NCBI GenBank assembly: GCA_963775695.1
Contig: CAVZJU010000012.1
Coordinates: 205,690-269,689, forward strand
Direction of reading: 5' to 3'
Origin: DATBLE01 sp963775695
GTDB taxonomy: Bacteria > Actinomycetota > Thermoleophilia > Gaiellales > Gaiellaceae
DNA: 64,000 nt
This document shows, in pieces, positions 25,907 to 34,765 of the stretch. The notes beneath the pieces were generated by a model. That model was not told where the DNA came from, searched no databases, and worked only from the letters and a program-made list of their open reading frames with translations. How positions within the stretch are numbered: position 1 is the stretch's first letter; each line of letters opens with the position of its first letter. The position numbers were made by a program, and so were the translations under genes.

Positions 25907-26611
25907 ATGTCGCTCACCGACGACCTGCGCTCCGCACCGCCGGGACTGCACGGTCAGTCGGAGTTCTGGGGGCTGGCGTGGGAGGCGCTCTCGTTCATCG
26001 AGCGAACGGTGCGCCCGGGGATGGCGACGCTCGAGACGGGCGCAGGGGCGAGCACGATCGTCTTCGCCGCCGGCGGCGCCACGCACGAGGCGGTGACTCC
26101 GTCGCAGGCGGAGGCCGACCGCATCCTGGCCGAATGCGAGCGCCGGGAGATCTCGACCGAGCACCTCGCCTTCCGGATCGGCTCCTCGGCCGACGTCCTC
26201 CGCGGCTGGGAGCCGCGCGAGCTCGACCTGGTGCTCGTCGACGGTGCGCACGCCTTCCCGTACCCGACGCTCGACTGGTGGTACCTGGCACCGCACCTGA
26301 AGGTCGGCGGGCTGATGCTGCTCGACGATGCCTATATGCCGCCGGTGGCGGCGGTCGTCGGCCACGTACGGCACTCGAGCGCCTGGCGGCTCGAGGAGCC
26401 GGTCAGCTTCCGTACCGCGGTCGCCCGCAAGCTCGCCGACGAGACGATCGACGGCGAGTGGAAAGGGCACCGCATGAACTTCTCGTACCTGCCGCCGGGG
26501 CAGAGGGCCGTCGCCGCCGTTCGACAGCGGGTGTTCAGCACGCGCGCCGGCCTGGCTGCGCTCGACCTGGTGCGGTCGGTCGGCGGCCGATCCGGCGGCC
26601 GCACGGGCTAA
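25907..26611 (+). CDS. SAM-dependent methyltransferase-like protein
   Basis: A 234-residue protein with TLETGAGASTIVFAAGGATH as a SAM motif I variant, LDLVLVDGAHAFPYPTLDWW in the core, and LMLLDDAYMPPV. It belongs to the Methyltransf_24-like group. It is divergent from gmd and followed by the SDR gene after twelve bases. The acceptor is unknown, perhaps a deoxysugar made by the neighbouring enzymes. Confidence 0.72.
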   Translation: MSLTDDLRSAPPGLHGQSEFWGLAWEALSFIERTVRPGMATLETGAGASTIVFAAGGATHEAVTPSQAEADRILAECERREISTEHLAFRIGSSADVLRGWEPRELDLVLVDGAHAFPYPTLDWWYLAPHLKVGGLMLLDDAYMPPVAAVVGHVRHSSAWRLEEPVSFRTAVARKLADETIDGEWKGHRMNFSYLPPGQRAVAAVRQRVFSTRAGLAALDLVRSVGGRSGGRTG

Positions 26612-26623
26612 CCTAGGCCCTCG

Positions 26624-27763
26624 ATGGCCCCCGGTGCGCCCGACGTCGCCTGGACGGAGCAGGCGCTCGCTGACCTGACGAACGAGTTCGGAGAGATCTA
26701 CTCCGGACGGACCGTGCTCGTCACCGGCGCGGACGGCTTCATGGGCTCGCACCTGACGGACGCGCTCTGCCACCTCGGCGCCGACGTCCACGCGTTCGTC
26801 CGCGCGACCTCGAGCGGCGCGCTGAACAACATCGGCCACCTGCGGCCGAAGCTGACCGTCCACTTCGCCGACCTGACCGACAAGACCTCGATCGACTACC
26901 TCATCCGCGCCCTCGACGGGACGAAGCCGTACATCTTCCACCTCGGCGCGCAGGCCCACGTCGGCGAGTCGTGGCATCGCCCGTACGAGACCGTGATGGC
27001 GAACACGGTCGGGACGCTCAACCTGCTCCAGTCGATCGTCGACCACGGGCTCGAGCTCGAGAAGTTCGACACCGCGGGCACCTCGGAGGAGTACGGGAAC
27101 CCGCGGGAGTCGGTCGCCCACCACCACGACTACGACGAGCGGGGCAGCCTGATCCTCCACGAGCGCTCGCCGATCAACCCGAAGTCGGTGTACGCGACCG
27201 CGAAGGTGGCCGCCGACTTTCTGACGATGAACTACCACGACGCGTTCGGGCTGCCGGGCGTGGTCACGCGGATGTTCAACAACTACGGCCCCCGGCAGAA
27301 CCCGCGCTACGTCACGGGGACGATCATCACCCAGGCGCTCGAGCGGCCGGAGATCGAGCTCGGTCAGCTCGACCCGCTGCGCGACTTCTGCTTCTGCACC
27401 GACGGCGTCCGCGGACACCTGACCGTTGCCGCGCAGGGCATTCCGGGCGACGTCTACGTGTACGGGCAAGGCGAGAACATCTCCATGGGCGACTGGAGCG
27501 ACCTGATCATCCGCACGGGCGAGGAGAACGGCTTCTGGCCGGCCGGACGGCACGTGGTCACGACGGAAGCGCGCTACCGCCCGGGCGCGAGCGAGGTGAT
27601 GGCCCTGCGGGTCGGCTACGAGAAGCTGAACCGCGAGACCGGCTGGGAGCCGAAGGTGAGCTGGGAGGAGGGCGTCCTCCGCACGATCCGCTGGTACGCC
27701 GAGAACCGCGACCGGTGGATGGGCCGCGTCGACTGGCTGAACCGCGCGCCCGCCAAGGCATGA
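26624..27763 (+). CDS. NAD-dependent sugar-nucleotide dehydratase/epimerase (extended SDR)
   Basis: A 379-residue SDR. The sequence has VLVTGADGFMGSHLTDAL (residues 31-48), the substrate-site TAGTSEEYGNP and the Y-x3-K pair in SVYATAKVAADF. NNYGPRQNPRYVTG and the C-terminal ETGWEPKVSWEEGVLRTI are typical of 4,6-dehydratases and epimerases. Its exact nucleotide sugar cannot be told from sequence alone. It starts a four-gene run, with ATGA coupling to the next gene. A TAACCT hexamer lies nine bases before the ATG. Confidence 0.8.
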   Translation: MAPGAPDVAWTEQALADLTNEFGEIYSGRTVLVTGADGFMGSHLTDALCHLGADVHAFVRATSSGALNNIGHLRPKLTVHFADLTDKTSIDYLIRALDGTKPYIFHLGAQAHVGESWHRPYETVMANTVGTLNLLQSIVDHGLELEKFDTAGTSEEYGNPRESVAHHHDYDERGSLILHERSPINPKSVYATAKVAADFLTMNYHDAFGLPGVVTRMFNNYGPRQNPRYVTGTIITQALERPEIELGQLDPLRDFCFCTDGVRGHLTVAAQGIPGDVYVYGQGENISMGDWSDLIIRTGEENGFWPAGRHVVTTEARYRPGASEVMALRVGYEKLNRETGWEPKVSWEEGVLRTIRWYAENRDRWMGRVDWLNRAPAKA

Positions 27764-28683
27764 GCCGGATCCTCGTCACCGGCGGCGGCGGCTTCCTCGG
27801 CTCGCACCTGGTCGACCGCCTCCGGGCGCAGGGCGAGGATCCCTTCGTCGCCCGGCGCGCCGACTACGACCTGACCCGCTGGGACGACGCCGCGCGCCTG
27901 TTCGCGGACGCCCGCCCCGAGCTGGCCTTCCACCTGGCCGCCGAGGTCGGCGGCATCGGCGCGAACCGCGCGAACCCGGGGCGGTACTGGTACGCGAACC
28001 TCCAGATGGGCGTGAACATGCTCGAGCAGTCGCGCCTGCAGCGTGTCGGGAAGCTCGTGATCGCCGGCACCGTCTGCGGCTATCCCAAGTTCGCACCGGT
28101 CCCGTTCCGCGAGGACGACTTCTGGAACGGCTTTCCCGAGGAGACGAACGCGCCGTACGGAATCGCGAAGAAAGCCCTGCTGACCGGGGCGCAGAGCTAC
28201 CGCGAGCAGTACGGCCTGAACGCGGTCTTCCTCCTGCCCACGAACCTGTACGGGCCGCGCGACAACTTCGACCTGCAGACGTCGCACGTGATCCCGGCCC
28301 TGATCCGCAAGATGATCGAGTCGCCGGAGGAGATCGTGCTCTGGGGCGACGGGTCGCCGAGCCGCGAGTACCTCTACGTCGAGGACTGCGCCGAAGGCTT
28401 TCTGCTGGCCGCCGAACGCTACGACGGCGCCGAGCCGGTCAACCTGGGGACCGGCGTCGAGACGACGATCCGCGAGACGGCCGAGCTGGTGGCCGAGCTC
28501 GCCGGCTTCACCGGCGTGATCCGCTGGGACGAGTCCATGCCGAACGGCCAGCCGCGACGCAGCCTCGACGCCAGCCGTGCGCGGGAGTTGCTCGGCTTCG
28601 AGGCAAGGACGCCGCTGCGCGAGGGCCTGGAGCGCACGATCGCGTGGTATCGGGCACAGGCGCCCGTGCATGCCGCTCGCTGA
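27760..28683 (+). CDS. fcl: GDP-L-fucose synthase-like epimerase/reductase
   Basis: This 307-residue SDR reads RILVTGGGGFLGSHLVDRL, then VIAGTVCGYPKFAPVPF (active-site Ser/Thr and Cys region), TNAPYGIAKKALL (Tyr-Lys pair) and LPTNLYGPRDNFDLQTSHVI, the last typical of GDP-fucose synthases. With the GMD-like enzyme at 24889 it would give GDP-L-fucose or a close relative. It overlaps the SDR before it (ATGA) and the membrane protein after it. Confidence 0.82.
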   Translation: MSRILVTGGGGFLGSHLVDRLRAQGEDPFVARRADYDLTRWDDAARLFADARPELAFHLAAEVGGIGANRANPGRYWYANLQMGVNMLEQSRLQRVGKLVIAGTVCGYPKFAPVPFREDDFWNGFPEETNAPYGIAKKALLTGAQSYREQYGLNAVFLLPTNLYGPRDNFDLQTSHVIPALIRKMIESPEEIVLWGDGSPSREYLYVEDCAEGFLLAAERYDGAEPVNLGTGVETTIRETAELVAELAGFTGVIRWDESMPNGQPRRSLDASRARELLGFEARTPLREGLERTIAWYRAQAPVHAAR

Positions 28684-30388
28684 CAGGGCGCGGCCGCTCT
28701 GGTCGCTGATCGCCCGGCACCAGCCCTGGAGCATCCTCGGCCCGCTGCTCGTCGTCCAGTGGCTCGCGCTGGCCGTGTTCGCGGTCGCGGCCACGCACAA
28801 CGGCTGGCTGTACTACCAGGGCGGCGACCAGTCCTACTACTGGACCGACGCGCACCTCTTGTCGCAATGGACGCTGCCCGTGGCCCTGGTCGGCTACGCG
28901 TGGTCGTACCTGCTGATCCCGGTCGCGTTCTTCGCGGGCTCGAACGTCCTCTCGGGGCTGCCTGTGGTGATCGTGCTCAACGCGTTGGTCCTGCTCCCGG
29001 TCGCCCTGCTCTGCGTGTACGGGATCGCCACCCGGATCGCCGGCCGCATCTTCGGCTACTGGGCCGCCGCACTCTGGATCGTCATCCCCTACGCCACGAT
29101 CCCGATGTTCGACCAGCGCTACCACGAGAAGTACGTCGACATCACGCTGCCGCAGTCGCTCGGCCTGACCGTGCTGGCGGACTTCCCCTCCACCGTCTTC
29201 CTGCTCGTCACCGCTTGGCTCCTCGTCCGCGCCCTCGACACGCGCGACTGGACGGATGCGGTCCTCGCCGGGCTGGTCGGCGGCTTCGCGATCGGGCTCA
29301 AGCCGTCGAACGCGCTGTTCTTCGGCGCCGCGGTGCTCTGCCTGCTGGTCGCGGCGAGGTGGGTACAGACGGCCTCGTTCCTGGCCGCGCTGGTGCCCGG
29401 CCTGTTCCTGCTCGCGCTCTGGAAGCAGCGCGGGCTGGGCGAGCTGCCGGCCTTCGCGTCGATGGGCGGCAGCGGCGGGAGCATGGCGGCGATCGGCGCC
29501 GACGTGCCGGTCGGATCCCTGTTCTCGCCGGTGCACCGCTACGTGAGCGTGGACTGGCACCACCTGCACCAGAACATCGACGGGGTCCGCGAGTTCTTCT
29601 GGGCGGTGCGCCCGCTCGAGTTCGTGCCGCTCGCCGGGCTGCTCGCGATCGGCCGGCGCTCCTGGCCGAAAGCGGTCCTCGTCTTCGGCTGGTTCATCAC
29701 CTTCCTCGTGATCAAGGGGACGGACGACAAGGCGAACATCGAGGACGCGAGCTTCTTTCGCCTGCTGATGCCGAGCTTCCCGGCCTTCCTGCTGCTGCTG
29801 GCGTCGATCCCGCTGCTGGTGCCGGCCTTCTCGTGGTCGCGCAGGGTGTTGCCGAGCCCCCTGCCCGCGCTGCCGACGCGACACGCCGGACGGCGCATAC
29901 TCGCCGCGGCCGCCGCCGTCCTGGTCGTACTCCCCCTGCTGTTCGTGGCCGGCACGACCCCGCAGAGCACGGCGGAGGCGGTCTCGTACCCGTTTCAGGA
30001 CGTCTACGTGCCCGTCCGGGACTTCGGGCTGAGGGCGGCGACCGTCGGCGGGAGGCAGGTGCTGACGTGGAACCGGCCCTACTCGGGGAAGACCAGGGTC
30101 TTCTACACGATCCTCCGCTCGCGGCCGGTCGCGCCCGATCCCTCGTCGAACGGCGACCGCAAGGCGATCGACGGCCTCGCGTGCCGCGACCGCCAGCACG
30201 GCGCTCCGCTCAATTGCCTCCTGTACATGGACCACCTCTCGAGCGTGCCGCAGCAGCGGTACATCGACAGGGCGCCGCCGGGACACTGGACGTACCGCGT
30301 CGGCATGACCGCGAACTGGAAGAACGACCTCTCGCTCGGGGACATCATGATCGTCAGCACGCCCGTCAGGGTGAACGCCGCCGGATGA
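28670..30388 (+). CDS. GT-C-like integral membrane protein
   Basis: The protein has 572 residues from ATG 28670 (MPLADRARPLWSLIARHQPW) and about ten membrane helices. The first loop has GGDQSYYWTDAHLL, with Asp53 in the position of the GT-C catalytic acid. A C-terminal soluble part of about 140 residues follows helix 10. The start is placed inside the end of fcl (14-base overlap); the frame is open further up but only in antisense-free overlap. It probably uses a lipid-linked sugar; no substrate can be named. Confidence 0.65.
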   Translation: MPLADRARPLWSLIARHQPWSILGPLLVVQWLALAVFAVAATHNGWLYYQGGDQSYYWTDAHLLSQWTLPVALVGYAWSYLLIPVAFFAGSNVLSGLPVVIVLNALVLLPVALLCVYGIATRIAGRIFGYWAAALWIVIPYATIPMFDQRYHEKYVDITLPQSLGLTVLADFPSTVFLLVTAWLLVRALDTRDWTDAVLAGLVGGFAIGLKPSNALFFGAAVLCLLVAARWVQTASFLAALVPGLFLLALWKQRGLGELPAFASMGGSGGSMAAIGADVPVGSLFSPVHRYVSVDWHHLHQNIDGVREFFWAVRPLEFVPLAGLLAIGRRSWPKAVLVFGWFITFLVIKGTDDKANIEDASFFRLLMPSFPAFLLLLASIPLLVPAFSWSRRVLPSPLPALPTRHAGRRILAAAAAVLVVLPLLFVAGTTPQSTAEAVSYPFQDVYVPVRDFGLRAATVGGRQVLTWNRPYSGKTRVFYTILRSRPVAPDPSSNGDRKAIDGLACRDRQHGAPLNCLLYMDHLSSVPQQRYIDRAPPGHWTYRVGMTANWKNDLSLGDIMIVSTPVRVNAAG

Positions 30389-31599
30389 GCGGCCGTGTCA
30401 CGCTGGCCTACCGGCTGGCGGCCGCCGGAGGCTGGCTCGCGTTCGTCTGGGCGACGACGCACTGGTACTCCTGGCAGCAGACGATCGACCTGCTGTTCGG
30501 CTCCGACGCCCAGGAGTACGAGACGATCGCGAAGGCGGCCCCGGGCTTCCCGGACGAGACGCTGCCCTCGCAGCACGCCAACCGCTTCGTGCCGCACTAC
30601 CTGGTCGGGCTCGTCTCCGACGCCCTCCACGTCGGCGATCGCACTCTCTACTACGTCTTCGCATTCCTGCTCCTGCTCGCGATCCTGGTCGTGCTCGACC
30701 GTCTGCTCAGGCCGTTCCGGCTGGGCCGGATCGAGTGGGCGCTCTGCGTCGGCGCGCTGGTGACGAACCCGTACCTGTACCGCTTCCTCGCGCTCGCGCC
30801 GGGGCGGCTGGCGGACTCGGTGTTCATCATCGGCGGCGCGCTCGCTCTGCTCGGGCTGCTGCGGGCGAACCCGTGGCTGCTCGTCGGCGGGCTGGTGGTG
30901 GCAACGCTCGGACGCAGCGAGTCGGTCTTCTCGCTGGCCGTGCTGGCGCCGATCGGCGTGCTGGTCTCGCCCGACTGGCGGCCGCGTGCGCCGACGTTCC
31001 GATGGGTGAGCGCCGCCGCGGCGCTGCTCGTCCCGCTCGGCGTGTACGGGCTGATCGTGATCGCGGACGACAGCTTCTCGCGACGGGACCATCCCGGCTT
31101 CTGGGGCCTGACGATCTTCGGGGATCTCCGCGACCTGCCGGGCAGCGCGGGCTCGATCGGGCTGCACGGCTCACGGGTCGTGATCGGGGTTGTCGGCGCG
31201 GCGGCGCTGATCGTCGGCGCGCTCGTCGCCCGGTGGCACGCGCGGGCGCCGGGGAAGCTGCCCTTCGCTTTCTGGGCCTCGCTCGTCGCCGGGATCGCCG
31301 TCTCCGGCGAGGCGCTGATCCTCAGCCCGGGGTTCATCCACGGGAACTCGCCGCTCCTCTCCGCCCTCGGCGCGCTCTTCTTGGTCGTCGCCGCCGGCGC
31401 CGCCCTGCAGGGCTGGGCCCTGAGCGTACGCGCCGGTGCGATCGGGGTCGTCGGCCTCGCGGTCGTCTCGCTCCACCACCGCTTCAGCACGATCAGCCCG
31501 GTGTCGACGCCGGGGCGCTACGCGGGGCTGGCCGCGATCGCCGCGCTTGCGGTCGTCGTCGCGGTCGCGACCGGCGCGAGGCCGCGGCGCGCGGTCTAG
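30385..31599 (+). CDS. GT-C-like integral membrane protein
   Basis: A 404-residue protein of about ten hydrophobic helices with FGSDAQEYETIAKAAPGF in the first loop (Asp41), followed by QHANRFVPHYLVG. This arrangement resembles GT39/GT83-like membrane glycosyltransferases. It is coupled to the previous gene (ATGA). Its TAG stop shares the tetranucleotide CTAG with the stop of the converging DUF2304 gene, so both genes end on the same four base pairs. Confidence 0.65.
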   Translation: MSGRVTLAYRLAAAGGWLAFVWATTHWYSWQQTIDLLFGSDAQEYETIAKAAPGFPDETLPSQHANRFVPHYLVGLVSDALHVGDRTLYYVFAFLLLLAILVVLDRLLRPFRLGRIEWALCVGALVTNPYLYRFLALAPGRLADSVFIIGGALALLGLLRANPWLLVGGLVVATLGRSESVFSLAVLAPIGVLVSPDWRPRAPTFRWVSAAAALLVPLGVYGLIVIADDSFSRRDHPGFWGLTIFGDLRDLPGSAGSIGLHGSRVVIGVVGAAALIVGALVARWHARAPGKLPFAFWASLVAGIAVSGEALILSPGFIHGNSPLLSALGALFLVVAAGAALQGWALSVRAGAIGVVGLAVVSLHHRFSTISPVSTPGRYAGLAAIAALAVVVAVATGARPRRAV

Positions 31600-31946
31600 C
31601 CGCGCTCGCGGAGCTGCTGCTCGAGCAGCGCGAGCCGCTGCGCGAGCACGGTGTTCTGGTCGTGCAGCTTGGAGATCACCGTCGAGTAGTGCAGCAGGAC
31701 GAGCAGGACGAAGAGTGCGCCGACCGCGAACAGCACCGCGGGCGGGTACGTCTCGATTCCGACCCAGCCGGCGATGGTGTTCAGGCCCGAGCGCCAGACC
31801 GACAGGGCGAGCAGCACGACGCCGGTGAGCAGCCAGAGCAGCGCGTAGCGCTCGCGCAGCCGTCGGCTGCGGATCAGCTCCAGCACGACCAGGATCAGCA
31901 CCACCGAGGCGATCGCGGCCACGATCGAGACGACGAGTGGGGTCAT
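31596..31946 (-). CDS. DUF2304-family membrane protein
   Basis: A 116-residue protein with three hydrophobic segments (VVSIVAAIASVVLILVVLEL, YALLWLLTGVVLLALSVW, AVLFAVGALFVLLVLLHYS) and a charged helical tail VLAQRLALLEQQLRERG. DUF2304 proteins usually sit beside dolichyl-phosphate-mannose-synthase-like GT2 genes, and here the GT2 gene is just upstream. A strong Shine-Dalgarno GGAGGAGG ends four bases before ATG 31946. The function is unproven, perhaps a membrane partner of the GT2. Confidence 0.85.
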   Translation of the reverse strand: MTPLVVSIVAAIASVVLILVVLELIRSRRLRERYALLWLLTGVVLLALSVWRSGLNTIAGWVGIETYPPAVLFAVGALFVLLVLLHYSTVISKLHDQNTVLAQRLALLEQQLRERG

Positions 31947-31973
31947 TTCACCTCCTCCGGCGGGGTGACGAAA

Positions 31974-32021
31974 CGTGGGGGAACCCATGGTTCCCCCACG
32001 GGCCCCCTCCTTGGAACGACG
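31974..32021 (-). repeat. Family-A palindrome, copy A3
   Basis: Perfect 12-bp arms CGTGGGGGAACC (31974-31985) and GGTTCCCCCACG (31989-32000) flank CAT. Read on the minus strand, the leader AAGGAGGGGGCC comes first and the hairpin lies about 28 bases before the DUF2304 start, so it is in the leader of that gene. Confidence 0.78.
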
Positions 32022-32033
32022 TTGCCTGCAACC

Positions 32034-32798
32034 TCATCGGTCATCGAGAGGCGTGACGTTCTTGCGGAACAGCCCGACGAACAGGGCGAGCATCACCTTG
32101 ACCATGTAGTAGACGGAAGCGGGCGCGCCGATCGACGACTGCCCGGCGACGCGCTCGCGCATCTGCACCGGCACCTCGGTCATGCGCAGCTCGTGCTTGT
32201 GCACCATCAGCGCCGCCTCGACCTCGGGGTAGTCGTGCGGGTAGTCGGCGGCGAACAACGCGATCGCCTGCCGGTTCAGAGCCTGGAAGCCGGAGGTCGG
32301 GTCGGTGACCCGGCGACGCACGATCAGCGACAGCGTCTTCGCCAGGATCGAGATCCCGACCCGCCGCGAGCGCGACGAGCGGTAGCCGCCGTCGGAGGCA
32401 AACCGTGAGCCCACGACGATGTCGGCCTCGTCGGCCAGGATCGGCCCGAGCAGCACGCCCAGCTGGGCCGGGTCGTGCTGGCCATCGCCGTCCACCCGCA
32501 CCGCCAGCTGGAAGCCGTGCTCGAACGCGTACCGGAAGCCGGTCTGCACGGCGCCGCCGATCCCGAGGTTGAACGGCAGCCGGACGACGTGTGCACCGAG
32601 ACCGGCCGCGGCGGCGGTCGTCCCGTCGGTGGAGCCGTCGTCGACGACGACGACCTCGAAGTCGGGGTCGAAGGCACGGATCTCGCCGATCACTGCCGGG
32701 ACGCTCTCCTCCTCGTTGAAGGCGGGGACGATCGCGATCCTCTTGACCGAGAGCGGGGGCGCCGTGGGCAGCCGCGTCTCGGTGGCGACCTCAGCCAC
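32034..32798 (-). CDS. GT2 glycosyltransferase, dolichyl-phosphate mannose synthase-like
   Basis: The 254-residue GT-A enzyme has IAIVPAFNEEESVPAVIGEI, VVVDDGSTDGT, VRVDGDGQHDP (metal-binding DGD) and VGSRFASDGGYR. It ends with SIGAPASVYYMVKVMLALFV, a possible membrane-touching segment. Enzymes of this group transfer a sugar to polyprenyl phosphate and so supply GT-C enzymes, five of which are candidates in this locus. The start is GTG 32798, overlapping the previous gene by eight bases. Confidence 0.88.
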   Translation of the reverse strand: MAEVATETRLPTAPPLSVKRIAIVPAFNEEESVPAVIGEIRAFDPDFEVVVVDDGSTDGTTAAAAGLGAHVVRLPFNLGIGGAVQTGFRYAFEHGFQLAVRVDGDGQHDPAQLGVLLGPILADEADIVVGSRFASDGGYRSSRSRRVGISILAKTLSLIVRRRVTDPTSGFQALNRQAIALFAADYPHDYPEVEAALMVHKHELRMTEVPVQMRERVAGQSSIGAPASVYYMVKVMLALFVGLFRKNVTPLDDR

Positions 32799-33999
32799 GG
32801 ACCGCCTCCGCCACTCCGAGCCCGAGCAGTTCGAGCACGCGCCGTGCCCGGTGCAGGAAGGTGTGCTCGTCGAGCGCGCGCTCGCGGGCGGCGCGGCCCA
32901 GCTCCTCCGCCTGGCCGGGGTCGTCGAGCAGCCGGGCGTAGGCGTCGGTCGCCTGATCGGCGTTCTCGACGACGAGCAGCTCCGAGCCCGGCTCGAACCA
33001 GCGCTCGATGCCGTCGTGGGGATTCGAGACGATCGTCGCCCCGGACATCGCCAGCTCGAACGGCCGCGAAGTGGACGAGGCGTAGACGGACGCGTGTGCG
33101 CGCCGGGTGACGTTCAGGTTGATCCGCGCCGCCGAGATCACGCGCGAGAAGACGTTGAACGGGACGTCGCCGGCGAGGCGCGCCCGGCCGATGTCGCCCC
33201 GGAAGTCGCGGCCGCCGAGCGAGAAGTCCGCGTCCAACCGGAGGCTCGGCTCGCCGATCATCGCCTCCGTCCACTCCTGACGGAACTTGTCGCCGTAGCC
33301 GTAGAAGAACACGTCCGTCTCCTTGTCGACCGCGTGCGGCCGGAAGAGCTCGGGGTCGGCACCCCAGAACACCGCTTCGGCGCGCCGCGCGCCGAGCTCG
33401 AGCAGTCGGCCGAGACCGCCCTCCGAGTTGGAGACGACCAGGTCGTACTCGGACGGGTCCGCGCCGAAGTAGTAGTTGAAACCGGTGTCGTGCCCGCCGA
33501 ACTCCGGCAGGCTCATCGGCACGTCGCCGTCGTAGAAGACGACCGGCACGCCGAAGCGCTCGCGCAGGAGGGTCGGGATCCCGCGGATGTGGCTCATCGG
33601 CACGGTGAAGACGACGACTGCGTCCACGTCACGCTCACGCTCCAGGAGTCCCACCAGGTGGTTGCGCCAGCGCGGGGTCACCCAGCGCCAGATCGCCTGC
33701 CTGACCCAGCGATCGGTGTCGCCGGGCTCCTGCTCCGCTCGACGCAGGTACCTGTCCCCTTTCAGGCGCGCGACGAGGTCGCGCGCCCGCGAGAAGGCCT
33801 CGCCCTCGTGGTAGCAGGGGTTCGGCGCCGTGCGCCACCACGGCGACTCGACCGGCCGGCCGCGATACGGGGTGACGATCAGATCGCAGCCCGCCTGGTG
33901 CAGTCCCTTCCAGAGCTGCCACCACGCAGGCGTGCACCCGTAGCGGAAGTCGAGGTCGATTGCGGACGCGACCGCGAGGATCTTCGGCGCCTTCGCCAC
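32791..33999 (-). CDS. CgeB-like GT-B glycosyltransferase
   Basis: A 402-residue protein: ILAVASAIDLDFRYGCTPAW at the start and, in the C-terminal half, FNVFSRVISAARINLNV, STSRPFELAMSGATIVSNPH and FEPGSELLVVENADQATD. This C-terminal pattern is that of CgeB/Glyco_trans_1_2 proteins, here linked to polysaccharide genes. The start GTG 33999 is four bases from the upstream stop. It overlaps the GT2 gene. The sugar is unknown. Confidence 0.8.
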   Translation of the reverse strand: MAKAPKILAVASAIDLDFRYGCTPAWWQLWKGLHQAGCDLIVTPYRGRPVESPWWRTAPNPCYHEGEAFSRARDLVARLKGDRYLRRAEQEPGDTDRWVRQAIWRWVTPRWRNHLVGLLERERDVDAVVVFTVPMSHIRGIPTLLRERFGVPVVFYDGDVPMSLPEFGGHDTGFNYYFGADPSEYDLVVSNSEGGLGRLLELGARRAEAVFWGADPELFRPHAVDKETDVFFYGYGDKFRQEWTEAMIGEPSLRLDADFSLGGRDFRGDIGRARLAGDVPFNVFSRVISAARINLNVTRRAHASVYASSTSRPFELAMSGATIVSNPHDGIERWFEPGSELLVVENADQATDAYARLLDDPGQAEELGRAARERALDEHTFLHRARRVLELLGLGVAEAVRG

Positions 34000-34003
34000 C
34001 GCG

Positions 34004-34765
34004 TTACAGGGTAGTGGCCGCCGCGGCCCGACAGACACGTGCCTGCGTCCGATATCGGAACGGGAACGGCGACTCCGGCTGCGCCTGACCGACCGCCCGG
34101 ATTCGGGCCAGCACCTCCCCACGCTCGTCGTCGGGGAGCCGCGCGACGTACGAGACCGTGCCCATCCGCTCCGCGAGGCCGTCGGCGTCGAACCACTGCT
34201 CGTGCGTGGTCGAGAACTCCTCCGGCGGGCCGAAGAGCGGGCTCGCGTCCACCACGGCGATCCAGCGGCGCATCTCGCGGGCGGCCGGCAGATAGGGGCC
34301 GACGATCGCCTGGATCTGCTGCTGGAGCGGGTCGGAGAGGTCGCGTCCGTTGCCGAGGGTGGCGAGTGCGCCGCCCGGAGCGAGCACGCGGCGGATCTCC
34401 GGCAGCGCCCGGTCGGGGTCGAACCAGTGGAAGGCAGAGGCGGCGACCACGGCGTCCGCGGAGCCGTCGGCGAGCGGCAGCTCCTCCGCCGAGCCCGCCA
34501 GCACCTCGGCCTCCGGCACCGCCGTCTCCAGCTGCCCACGCATCTCCGCGAGCGGCTCGACCGCGATCACGCGTGCGCCCGTGGGGACGAGATCGCGCGT
34601 CAGCTTGCCCGTGCCTGCGCCCACGTCGACGACCGTGGCTCCAGGCCGCAGGCCGAGGCGGTCGGCCAGCCAGGCAACCACGTCGGCCGGGTACGTCGGT
34701 CGCCGCCGCTCGTACGCCTCGGCGACCGAGCCGAAGGCGACCGAGGAGGAGCGGTCGAACGTCAA
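34004..34765 (-). CDS. Class I SAM methyltransferase (Methyltransf_11 type)
   Basis: A 253-residue protein: GATVVDVGAGTGKLTRDLVP (motif I), VIAVEPLAEMRGQLE (motif II), ADAVVAASAFHWFDPDRALP and LAPGGALATLGNGRDLSDP. The FHWFD block is typical of a widespread UbiE/COQ5-like methyltransferase group. Coupled by ATGA to the WbaP-like gene, it sits inside a polysaccharide operon. The acceptor is not evident. Confidence 0.82.
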   Translation of the reverse strand: MTFDRSSSVAFGSVAEAYERRRPTYPADVVAWLADRLGLRPGATVVDVGAGTGKLTRDLVPTGARVIAVEPLAEMRGQLETAVPEAEVLAGSAEELPLADGSADAVVAASAFHWFDPDRALPEIRRVLAPGGALATLGNGRDLSDPLQQQIQAIVGPYLPAAREMRRWIAVVDASPLFGPPEEFSTTHEQWFDADGLAERMGTVSYVARLPDDERGEVLARIRAVGQAQPESPFPFRYRTQARVCRAAAATTL

